Shown here: in pieces, positions 1 through 5,350 of the stretch
How positions within the stretch are numbered: the stretch's first letter is position 1
Layout of the letters: each line of letters begins with the position of its first letter
Assembly: GCA_913053665.1 (NCBI GenBank)
Contig: CAJXGR010000233.1
Coordinates: 1-5,350 of the forward strand
Length of the DNA stretch: 5,350 nucleotides
From: an uncultured Spirochaetia bacterium
Lineage (GTDB): Bacteria > Spirochaetota > UBA6919
Direction of reading: 5' to 3'
Made by a program: the position numbers and the translations under genes
The notes under the pieces: model-generated
The model's database searches: none
The model's input: the letters and a program-made list of their open reading frames with translations, nothing else
Told to the model about the DNA's origin: nothing

Positions 1-87
1 TTATCTCCTTACTTCGTTACAGATGGTGAAAAAATGGAGACTGAATTGGAGAATCCATATATTCTTCTTTTACACGGGAAATATTAA
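1..87 (+). pseudogene. groEL: GroEL (60 kDa chaperonin) internal fragment, cut off by IS remnant
   Basis: Frame 1 of the plus strand reads LSPYFVTDGEKMETELENPY followed by ILL. This matches the GroEL apical-domain stretch that normally reads (G)Y-[IL]-SPYFVTD-x-EKME-x-x-LE-x-PYIL-I-x-EKKIS, around residues 200-222 of a protein of about 545 residues. The match ends near position 66-69. The next codons no longer fit the expected EKKIS, and a TAA stop occurs at 85-87, contributed by sequence that belongs to the opposite-strand transposase gene. The 5' part of groEL would lie left of the window; the equatorial and C-terminal parts are missing here, so a protein made from this copy could not form a ring. 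It may be a broken extra copy, a deletion junction, or an assembly join. The identification is by recognition of the family sequence; the cause of the break is inference. Confidence 0.82.
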
Positions 88-586
88 TAAATTGTTCATC
101 TCTTTGCCCACAATTCCCTGTACTTGTCATTTTTTGAGCTTTACGTTTTTTAAAACCGTGCTTTTTTAGAAGTTGTTTAACGACTTTTTCTGAAACATCT
201 ATTCCTTTTTCCTGCATTAACTCAGCAATTCGACAACGAGAAAGATTTGTCCATTTGACATGACTATCCATTGGGTCGCCGGCTATATGATCCTTTAAAA
301 CTTCCATAAAAACATCATCAATATTAGCAATGGTTTCTATTTTTGCCTTTCGACCAGCCCCTTTCCGGCGAATCCTGTCCGACTTAAGGCTATGTTCATT
401 TTTCAACTCCTCTTCCCCATGAACAATTGTTTTAAAATCACAGCCAAATAGTTTATGAATATATGATTTGCCACCATAGGCAATTTTTTGGGCTTCTAAG
501 GCTGCATAACGCCGTCTTTCTTTTTCATTTAAGGACTTGTAATAAGCAAGCATTTGCTTTTCAATCGCCGGGAGATAATAATTCAT
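17..586 (-). pseudogene. ISAzo13-family transposase, N-terminal fragment
   Basis: The first 175 or so residues match the N-terminus of DDE transposases of the ISAzo13 family. Residues 21-54 (EKERRRYAALEA, YGG, LFGCDFKTI) form the HTH-like DNA-binding part. A basic RIRRKGAGRK block lies at 71-80, the family motif GDPMDSHVKWTNLS at 103-116, and VVKQLLKKHGFKKRKAQK at 135-152, followed by RDEQFINISRVKEEY to residue 176. Full proteins run to about 400 residues, and the catalytic DDE region that normally follows (NPVIS-D-TKKKE and beyond) is absent. The last 13 or so codons (to the stop at 17-19) are the antisense of a groEL fragment, not transposase. The start is ATG at 586 with GAGGA about 8 nt upstream. 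The product cannot transpose. The element reads in the same direction as lgt but is separated from it by an inverted repeat. Confidence 0.85.
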
Positions 587-660
587 AGGGATTCCTCAGG
601 TTCTAAAGATTAATATTAAAAATAATAATTTTCAAGACTTTAGGAAACTATTTCCTCGCC
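61..660 (-). mobile_element. Truncated ISAzo13-type insertion sequence (5' part only)
   Basis: This is the part of the element that can be traced: the coding portion with transposase homology (about 61-586) plus its short upstream leader. The outer boundary is estimated. A GAGGAAATAG..CTTTCC-type dyad begins near 657 on the minus strand, and lgt ends at 674, so the terminus lies between about 590 and 673. The inner boundary is where transposase homology gives way to opposite-strand groEL sequence, near 59-69. No second terminal inverted repeat or target-site duplication can be seen, because the distal half of the element is missing. Insertions of this family are usually 1.2-2.2 kb, so only about a third to half remains. 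Confidence 0.5.
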
Positions 661-671
661 ATTCCTAAGTC
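636..671 (-). terminator. Imperfect hairpin after lgt: possible terminator or IS end
   Basis: Read on the minus strand just after the lgt TAA, GACTTAGGAA pairs with TTCCTAAAGTC (10 pairs with one bulged A) across a 15-nt loop. A second, mutually exclusive hairpin, AGGAAA-TAG-TTTCCT (642-656 region), uses the same right arm. The downstream sequence is AT-rich (TTGAAAATTATTATTTTT) but has no immediate clean T-run, so a rho-independent terminator is plausible rather than clear. The inner dyad could instead be the subterminal repeat of the truncated IS. Position supports a terminator for the gcvPA-sucCD-lgt unit. Confidence 0.4.
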
Positions 672-673
672 AT

Positions 674-1717
674 TTATGTTGTCGGCTTTTTTATGCGGTA
701 ATAGTTATAAACCATTAGAATTACAGCGATTAGAAATACGAATATACCAATGAATTGTGCGGCACTTAGTCCAAAAAAGCTTTTATCCGTATCGTTTCGG
801 ATAAACTCGATGAGAAACCGTGTGACAGAGTACAGCATCAAGAAAATGAGGAATAACAAGCCGTTAAACTTAAATCGATCTCGATATTTATAGTATATAA
901 ACAGAAGTATGGCAAATAGAATGAAGCCGTTCAATGCCGAAATAATCTGTGCAGGCCAAACATAGGTCGATTCAAAGGCCATGTTCATTTGACTGGCATA
1001 GAATTGTCTCACGGGAGCTTCCGCCTTAAAGTGGCTGAGAGCTAATGCAAGGGGATGATCACTGCTTAATGGCAGTCCCCAACAACATCCAGCCAGGTTA
1101 CATCCGGTTCGTGCAAAACCTACACCCATCGCCAGGACAGGTGCAAAAAGGTCAGCGACCTTCCCAAGGGGTAATCTCCTAATCTTTATGAAGATTAATG
1201 CAAAGGTTATCCCAAATAAGAATCCCCCATAAACTACTAATCCTCCAGAACTTATATCGATAAACGCTGTCGGATTCTGAAAAAAGGCGTAGGGAGGCTC
1301 AAGAAGAGCTTTTCCTAAAGGTTGATATTGATACTCAAAGAGCATATAAAACAGTCTGGCGCCCACTATAGATAGTAGGACGCCCCATATACATATGTCC
1401 AGTAAAGGCCCTTCAGGGATGTTAAGACGTTTTGCGTTGTGTAGAAGAAGGGAAACTCCGATGACAAAGGCTATCGCAAGCATCAGACCATAGCTGTTAA
1501 CTGTCTGACCCGTAATTTGTGTAATGAGTGTGACCAATGTTGCAGCAACAGACAAGTAAAAGAGAACCGTGAAAATATAGTATAATTTGCTTTTAGTCTT
1601 GGAGGATTTCTTTTTCTCAATCCGATAGAGAGAAAAAAATACAAATGAAATGATGAAAGCAAAGATCAGGACAATCCATCCTGTATCTCCCGACAGCCAG
1701 TTGAGTTTTGGGTACAT
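674..1717 (-). CDS. lgt: Prolipoprotein diacylglyceryl transferase (Lgt)
   Basis: Lgt is an inner-membrane enzyme that moves diacylglycerol from phosphatidylglycerol to the lipobox cysteine of prolipoproteins, the first step of lipoprotein maturation. Numbering is for the 349-residue form starting at GTG 1723. The protein is strongly hydrophobic, with membrane segments near 15-34, 47-70, 77-95, 106-127, 160-180, 254-278, 287-306 and 317-341. Family motifs are YGL at 78-80, GARLFY at 121-126, GGLVVYGG at 160-167, the Lgt signature RTGCNLAGCCWG at 205-216, and TRFLIEFIR at 301-309, which carries the conserved Arg and Glu. The usual His of HGG is Tyr, and the usual Asn and Glu of the signature are Cys, a known variant type. 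The first 70 or so residues add membrane segments beyond the 291-residue E. coli protein. I prefer ATG at 1717 (347 residues) because AGGTGAT lies directly before it; GTG at 1723 lacks a ribosome site. It follows sucD by 33 nt. Confidence 0.9.
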   Translation of the reverse strand: MYPKLNWLSGDTGWIVLIFAFIISFVFFSLYRIEKKKSSKTKSKLYYIFTVLFYLSVAATLVTLITQITGQTVNSYGLMLAIAFVIGVSLLLHNAKRLNIPEGPLLDICIWGVLLSIVGARLFYMLFEYQYQPLGKALLEPPYAFFQNPTAFIDISSGGLVVYGGFLFGITFALIFIKIRRLPLGKVADLFAPVLAMGVGFARTGCNLAGCCWGLPLSSDHPLALALSHFKAEAPVRQFYASQMNMAFESTYVWPAQIISALNGFILFAILLFIYYKYRDRFKFNGLLFLIFLMLYSVTRFLIEFIRNDTDKSFFGLSAAQFIGIFVFLIAVILMVYNYYRIKKPTT

Positions 1718-1718
1718 A

Positions 1719-1725
1719 ATCACCT
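1719..1725 (-). promoter_or_regulatory. Ribosome binding site that decides the lgt start
   Basis: The minus strand reads TAGGTGATTATG. AGGTGAT matches the 3' half of the Shine-Dalgarno consensus and sits just before the ATG at 1717-1715. The upstream in-frame GTG (1723-1721) lies inside this site, so it is unlikely to be the start. Confidence 0.5.
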
Positions 1726-1750
1726 ACAAGAATATCAAGAATTAAAGAAC

Positions 1751-2617
1751 CTATAGTTTCTCAGCAATGACATCCGCCACTTGTGCCGGGGTGTCACAGA
1801 CCGGTACGCCCGCTCCACCCAAGGCTTCAATCTTACTCTCAGCCGTACCCATCCCCCCGGAAATGATGGCTCCTGCGTGGCCCATTCTTTTCCCTTCAGG
1901 AGCTGTTCGGCCGGCAATAAACGCGACAACAGGCTTTTTGATATTTTCCTTTATGAATTGAGCGGCCTCTTCCTCGTCTGTTCCACCGATCTCGCCGATC
2001 ATGGCTATGGCTTTGGTTTCCGGATCGTCATTAAACATGGATAATACATCAATGAAGTTCGTACCAATGATTGGGTCACCCCCAATTCCAATACAGGTTG
2101 TCTGGCCAAGCCCTTTAAGAGTAATAGCGTAGACCACCTCATACGTGAGAGTCCCGCTCTTGGAGACGACCCCCACCTTCCCCGGTTTAGCAATATGCCC
2201 CGGCATTATCCCGATCTTACTTTTACCGGGAGATAAAAGCCCGGGACAGTTGGGACCAATGAGTCGAACATCTTTTCCCTGGATGTAGTTGTAAACTTTT
2301 AGAGCATCGTTTACAGGAACCCCTTCTGTAATACAGATAACAAGTTTCACCCCGCTTTCTATTGCCTCATACATGGCATCTGCCGCAAAAGGTGCTGGAA
2401 CATAGATCACACTCGCATTCGCCCCCGTCTCAGAGACTGCTTCCATCATGTTATCAAAGACTGGGACATTATCCATCTTCTGCCCGCCTTTTCCAGGAGT
2501 GACCCCTCCAACAATCTGTGTGCCGTATTCCACCATTTGCTTTGTGTGAAAGGATCCGTCACGCCCTGTGATTCCCTGGACTATCACTTTAGTTTTTTCA
2601 TCTATCAGTATACTCAC
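1751..2617 (-). CDS. sucD: Succinyl-CoA synthetase (ADP-forming) alpha subunit
   Basis: This is the alpha subunit of succinyl-CoA ligase, the cytoplasmic TCA-cycle enzyme that interconverts succinyl-CoA + ADP + Pi with succinate + CoA + ATP. It binds CoA and carries the histidine that is phosphorylated during turnover. Its 288 residues match the usual length (E. coli 289). The N-terminal Rossmann CoA-binding domain shows [14 protein letters not shown] at 14-27 and GGVTPGKGG at 37-45. [16 protein letters not shown] lies at 121-136, IGEIGG at 207-212 supplies the Glu that contacts the phosphohistidine loop, and [16 protein letters not shown] at 236-251 holds the active-site His247. The start is GTG, fixed by an AAGGAG site 7 nt upstream that overlaps the sucC stop codon, so the two subunits are probably translationally coupled. 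A related acyl-CoA ligase such as malate-CoA ligase is possible, but the length and motifs favour SucD. Confidence 0.95.
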   Translation of the reverse strand: MSILIDEKTKVIVQGITGRDGSFHTKQMVEYGTQIVGGVTPGKGGQKMDNVPVFDNMMEAVSETGANASVIYVPAPFAADAMYEAIESGVKLVICITEGVPVNDALKVYNYIQGKDVRLIGPNCPGLLSPGKSKIGIMPGHIAKPGKVGVVSKSGTLTYEVVYAITLKGLGQTTCIGIGGDPIIGTNFIDVLSMFNDDPETKAIAMIGEIGGTDEEEAAQFIKENIKKPVVAFIAGRTAPEGKRMGHAGAIISGGMGTAESKIEALGGAGVPVCDTPAQVADVIAEKL

Positions 2618-2624
2618 TCAATCT

Positions 2625-2630
2625 CTCCTT
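2625..2630 (-). promoter_or_regulatory. Strong sucD ribosome binding site overlapping the sucC stop
   Basis: AAGGAG on the minus strand lies 7 nt before the GTG start of sucD, and its first base is the last base of the sucC TAA. This arrangement supports the GTG start and coupled, matched synthesis of the two subunits. Confidence 0.75.
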
Positions 2631-3769
2631 TAACTCTTTGCCTGTTCAACAGCTAACTTAACCGCTTCATTCATGGTTTCTGCCGGTATGAGGTCTTTTC
2701 CGGACTTCTTGAGGATTTCACGACCAGCAGCTTCATTTGTCCCTGTGAGACGAACAATGATAGGTATGGGAATATTGATTTTGTTGAGTGCTTCAAGGAT
2801 CCCGTTGGCAATGTCATCGCAACGGGTGATTCCTCCAAAGATATTAAAAAGGATGGACTTTATATTCTTGTTAGACATTATGATTTCGAGGGCTTTCACC
2901 ACCTTTTGAGGATTGGAACTGCCACCCACATCAAGAAAGTTGGCTGGTTCCCCATTATACAACTTGACGCCATCCATTGTAGCCATGGCAAGACCGGCTC
3001 CATTAACGATACACCCTACGTTACCATCCAATTGCACGAATGACAGGCCGTATTTATTGGCTATCACTTCGTTTGGGTCAACTGAGTCCATGTCCATGAG
3101 CTTCTCAATATCCGGATGCCGCCCCAATGCATTTTCATCAAATGTGATCTTGGCATCCGCAGCAATAAGACGTCCATCCCCTAGTACTGCAAATGGATTG
3201 ATCTCAACTAATGAACAGTCTTTATCCATAAAAATCTGATATAATTTCTCAGTCACCGAAAGGGCTGTTTTCAGCTGGTCTTTTTCTTTGAAAATATTCT
3301 CAAACAACCTTCTAACCTGAAATCCCTTGACCCCAAGGAGAGGATCGACCTGAGCCTTCAGGATTTTCTCAGGGGTTTTAGCGGCCACTTCTTCAATATC
3401 GACTCCACCCGCCTCACTGACCATAATCGTAACTTTCTTGGGCCCACGATCCATTATCAGCCCAACATAGAGTTCTTTCTTAATGTCAACAGCCTCTACC
3501 ACAAGGACTTTCTTAACGGTTAAGCCCTTAATGTCCATCCCCAAAATCTGTTTAGCGATCTCTTTAGCCTGATCTGCCGTGTCTGCCAGCTTAACACCAC
3601 CCGCTTTTCCTCGTCCGCCAACATGGACTTGAGCCTTCACGACGACCTTTTTGCCAATCTCTTTGGCTATCTGATAAACCTCGTCGGGAGTATAGGCCAC
3701 CTTCCCTTGAGGTGTTGGTATATTGTATTGTTCAAAGATTTCTTTTGCCTGATGTTCATGGATTTTCAA
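2630..3769 (-). CDS. sucC: Succinyl-CoA synthetase (ADP-forming) beta subunit
   Basis: This is the beta subunit of succinyl-CoA ligase, which binds the nucleotide and succinate and pairs with SucD in the cytoplasm. Its 379 residues are close to the usual 385-390. It begins with the family N-terminus MKIHEHQAKEIFEQYNIPTP. The ATP-grasp fold covers roughly 1-240, with KAQVHVGGRGKAGGVK at 45-60 and EINPFAV at 189-195 plus AADAK at 203-207 for nucleotide and Mg binding. The C-terminal ligase domain has DGNVGCIVNGAGLAMATMD at 248-266, FNIFGGITRCD at 308-318 and VRLTGTNEAAG at 339-349. The start codon is TTG: no ATG or GTG is in frame nearby, the encoded N-terminus is the conserved one, and GAAGGG sits 8 nt upstream. 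It follows gcvPA by 55 nt and precedes sucD by 12 nt. Nucleotide preference (ATP over GTP) is assumed from bacterial relatives. Confidence 0.95.
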   Translation of the reverse strand: MKIHEHQAKEIFEQYNIPTPQGKVAYTPDEVYQIAKEIGKKVVVKAQVHVGGRGKAGGVKLADTADQAKEIAKQILGMDIKGLTVKKVLVVEAVDIKKELYVGLIMDRGPKKVTIMVSEAGGVDIEEVAAKTPEKILKAQVDPLLGVKGFQVRRLFENIFKEKDQLKTALSVTEKLYQIFMDKDCSLVEINPFAVLGDGRLIAADAKITFDENALGRHPDIEKLMDMDSVDPNEVIANKYGLSFVQLDGNVGCIVNGAGLAMATMDGVKLYNGEPANFLDVGGSSNPQKVVKALEIIMSNKNIKSILFNIFGGITRCDDIANGILEALNKINIPIPIIVRLTGTNEAAGREILKKSGKDLIPAETMNEAVKLAVEQAKS

Positions 3770-3777
3770 GCCATTAA

Positions 3778-3783
3778 CCCTTC
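3778..3783 (-). promoter_or_regulatory. Ribosome binding site for the TTG start of sucC
   Basis: GAAGGG on the minus strand lies 8 nt before the TTG at 3769-3767. The nearby ATG inside TTAATGGCTTGA is out of frame and closes at once (ATG GCT TGA), which leaves TTG as the only sensible start. Confidence 0.6.
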
Positions 3784-3824
3784 TAAATAGATTTCAATAG
3801 AATATAATCATTTTTACGGAAATG

Positions 3825-5162
3825 TTAAGCCAATTTTTGAAGGACTTGGGCTAGTCGATCCATTTCATCCTTTGTGCGTTTTTCGGTGACAGCCAAGAGC
3901 ATAAGATTTTGACCCTCAAACCCGAATCTATCAAGACTCAAGCCACCGATGATCCCTTCATTCATGAGAGCTTCATTGATTGAGTCAGATGATACAGGCG
4001 ACTTGACAAGAAACTCGTTGTAAAAAGGTTTGTCAAAGTGAAGATGGAAGCCTGAGAGTTTGCATATCTCTTTCTGAAGGTAGTGAGCTTTGTGATAGGC
4101 AAGTGTTGAGGCCTCCTGAAGACCTTCTTCGCCGAGTATAGATAAATATATCGCCGTCCGTAGGGCGATCAAGGCTTGATTGGAGCAGATATTTGATGTG
4201 GCCTTCTCTCTTCTGATATGCTGTTCACGGGTTTGGAAGGTCAAACAATATCCCTTTTTACCGTTCCTGTCTTCAGTCTCACCCACAATCCTTCCCGGAA
4301 CCTTACGGACATACTCCATTTTGCAGGCTAGAAAACCATAGTGAGGCCCCCCAAAACCCATATAATTCCCCAGGGACTGTCCATCCCCAATCACAATGTC
4401 AGCCCCCCACGTTCCAGGCGGCTCAAGGAAGCCTAGAGAGAAAGGATAAGTTGCCACAAGCAGTAGAGCTTTGTGGGCCTCTAATTCCTTCTTAATATCC
4501 CGATAATCCTCGATAACACCAAAGAAGTTGGGATTGGCAATACATAAACAGGCTGTATCATCGCTGATTAACGATTTAATCTGACTAAAATCGCTTTCAC
4601 CCCCCAGATTTGGGATTGTTTTCACATGAATGTCCCTTCCAGAAAGATAAGTATCTAATACTTCAAGCCATTCGGGGTGAATCGTATCAGAGACAATGAT
4701 CTCTGATTTACCTGTGATCTCAACGGCCATCAGGACAGCTTCAGCCAATGCGGAACTTCCGTCATAGAGGGATGCATTGGCGATATCCATCTGAGTGAGC
4801 TTGGCAATAGCTGTCTGATACTCTATCATAGCCTGCAAAGCCCCCTGACTCGCCTCCGGTTGATAGGGGGTATAGGCCGTGTAGAACTCACTTCGATTGG
4901 CTATGGCGTCCACTGCCGGGGGGATATAATGATCGTAAAGCCCTCCACCCAAGAAACTGGGGCAATCCGTGACGGATGTGTTTTTCCTGGCCAGCTTTTG
5001 GACGGCACTCATCACTTCAAACTCACTAAGCCCCTTGTTCAGATCAATATCTGGGTCGAGCAATTCTTTGGGAAGATGTTTAAATAAGCCTTCTATACTG
5101 GATAAACCAATCTCTTTAAGCATAGACTGAATATCATGGGCTGTGTGGGGCGTATAATCCAT
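3825..5162 (-). CDS. gcvPA: Glycine dehydrogenase (decarboxylating) subunit 1, P-protein alpha
   Basis: This is subunit 1 of the two-subunit P-protein of the glycine cleavage system, which decarboxylates glycine and passes the aminomethyl group to lipoyl-GcvH in the cytoplasm. Its 445 residues match the family (about 445-450). The family N-terminus MDYTPHTAHDIQSMLKEIG is followed by FLGGGLYDHYIPPAV at 70-84, YTAYTPYQPEASQGALQ at 94-110, a PLP-transferase-like core with GDGQSLGNYMGFGGPHYG at 259-276, and the hallmark PGRIVGET at 289-296 with QTREQHIRREKATSNIC at 310-326. The lysine that binds pyridoxal phosphate is on subunit 2 (GcvPB), so this subunit is not active alone. gcvPB is not downstream as is usual; sucC follows after 55 nt. 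The start is ATG with only a weak GTGAG-type ribosome site about 6 nt upstream; the start rests mainly on the conserved N-terminus. Confidence 0.95.
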   Translation of the reverse strand: MDYTPHTAHDIQSMLKEIGLSSIEGLFKHLPKELLDPDIDLNKGLSEFEVMSAVQKLARKNTSVTDCPSFLGGGLYDHYIPPAVDAIANRSEFYTAYTPYQPEASQGALQAMIEYQTAIAKLTQMDIANASLYDGSSALAEAVLMAVEITGKSEIIVSDTIHPEWLEVLDTYLSGRDIHVKTIPNLGGESDFSQIKSLISDDTACLCIANPNFFGVIEDYRDIKKELEAHKALLLVATYPFSLGFLEPPGTWGADIVIGDGQSLGNYMGFGGPHYGFLACKMEYVRKVPGRIVGETEDRNGKKGYCLTFQTREQHIRREKATSNICSNQALIALRTAIYLSILGEEGLQEASTLAYHKAHYLQKEICKLSGFHLHFDKPFYNEFLVKSPVSSDSINEALMNEGIIGGLSLDRFGFEGQNLMLLAVTEKRTKDEMDRLAQVLQKLA

Positions 5163-5323
5163 TTAAATCTCACTTGTCCTGGGAACTTGATCCACCTGAT
5201 GGGATCGTAAAATTCTTTAAATAGCTATGAAATATAATAAAATAAATCGGGGAGAGGAAAAAAATATTAAAGTCATTCCAGGGCTATTTCATTCTCTTGA
5301 TAATTGTTTATCTCAATTAAGTA
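5163..5323 (-). promoter_or_regulatory. Upstream leader of gcvPA, probable promoter region
   Basis: No gene is supported between gcvPA and the palindrome at the window edge. The stretch is AT-rich, with a TATATT hexamer on the minus strand near 5231-5236 that could be a -10 box, but its -35 partner is poor (TTCCTC at 17 nt). Two small dyads are present: GATCC/GGATC with an 8-nt loop at about 5189-5206, and an imperfect one around AATTG/CAATT at 5302-5318. As the only sizeable gap before the four-gene unit, this is where its promoter would be expected, unless the operon begins further right. Confidence 0.3.
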
Positions 5324-5349
5324 TAGAACAGACAGGAATGTCTGTTCTA
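5324..5349. repeat. Perfect 11-bp palindrome, REP-like
   Basis: TAGAACAGACA (5324-5334) and its exact complement TGTCTGTTCTA (5339-5349) flank a GGAA loop. Such hairpins with an ACAGACA/TGTCTGT-type core resemble dispersed extragenic palindromes found in many environmental bacterial genomes. No T-run follows on the minus strand, which argues against a simple terminator in that direction; the plus-strand side is cut by the window end. The hairpin is seen directly; the REP assignment is inference. Confidence 0.6.
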
Positions 5350-5350
5350 C

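Noticed and set aside
17..58. The transposase C-terminal tail as a natural end or a simple frameshift
   Set aside because: Neither alternative frame restores the DDE-domain sequence convincingly, and the same bases read as GroEL on the other strand, so the tail is antisense of foreign sequence.
1735..2193. Open frames on both strands overlapping sucD
   Set aside because: They are antisense or out-of-frame shadows of sucD, with no recognisable protein family and no ribosome sites.
2673..3239. Plus-strand open frames opposite sucC
   Set aside because: They are the antisense of a strongly conserved coding gene, and the translations match no family.
3770..3824. Terminator or promoter between gcvPA and sucC
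   Set aside because: Only a weak 5-bp CATTT/AAATG dyad is present and no convincing -35/-10 pair; the gap is short enough for an operon.
4860..5087. Plus-strand open frame opposite the gcvPA 5' end
   Set aside because: It lies fully inside conserved gcvPA coding sequence, with no independent support.
5246..5270. Possible glycine riboswitch (GGGGAGAGG upstream of gcvPA)
   Set aside because: The GGAGAG-like string is on the plus strand, opposite to gcvPA, and the required CCGAAGG-type core and paired aptamer stems are absent.
5273..5350. Minus-strand open frame from the window edge to a TGA at 5275-5273, possibly the tail of an upstream gene
   Set aside because: It is only 25 codons, passes through a perfect palindrome, and shows no match to GcvH, GcvT or another family I recognise.

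Overview
The window comes from a bacterial chromosome of moderate, slightly AT-rich base composition, and nearly all of it is coding. The four intact genes are closest in style to the split-glycine-dehydrogenase lineages: Desulfobacterota (delta-proteobacteria-like) or anammox-type Planctomycetes. That assignment is inferred from protein style, the split gcvPA form, the Cys-type Lgt signature and a REP-like palindrome. It is not resolved from the sequence alone.

All four intact genes lie on the minus strand and read from right to left in the order gcvPA, sucC, sucD, lgt. The gaps are 55, 12 and about 33 nt, with no clear terminator between them, so they look like one transcription unit. GcvPA is one half of the pyridoxal-phosphate glycine decarboxylase of the glycine cleavage system. 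SucC and SucD are the beta and alpha subunits of ADP-forming succinyl-CoA synthetase. Lgt is the membrane enzyme that attaches diacylglycerol to prolipoproteins. The first three belong to central carbon metabolism (one-carbon/glycine and TCA cycle); Lgt is a cell-envelope enzyme that seems to share the transcript. gcvPB, the usual partner directly after gcvPA, is absent from its expected place.

The left end (1 to about 660) is a broken mobile-element region. A minus-strand gene carries the N-terminal 175 or so residues of an ISAzo13-family transposase and then loses homology. Where that homology stops, the opposite strand (positions 1 to about 69) encodes a clean internal piece of the chaperonin GroEL, entering from outside the window. 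A truncated insertion sequence is therefore fused to a truncated groEL, which indicates a rearrangement or an assembly join. An inverted repeat at about 636-671 lies between lgt and the IS remnant and may be a terminator or an IS end.

The right end (5163-5350) holds no gene that can be supported. It is an AT-rich leader of gcvPA bounded by a perfect 11-bp palindrome at the window edge, which resembles a dispersed REP-type repeat. No tRNA, rRNA, CRISPR array or riboswitch was found. Apart from the IS/groEL junction and the orphaned gcvPA, this is an ordinary metabolic region, and I see no evidence for an undescribed system.
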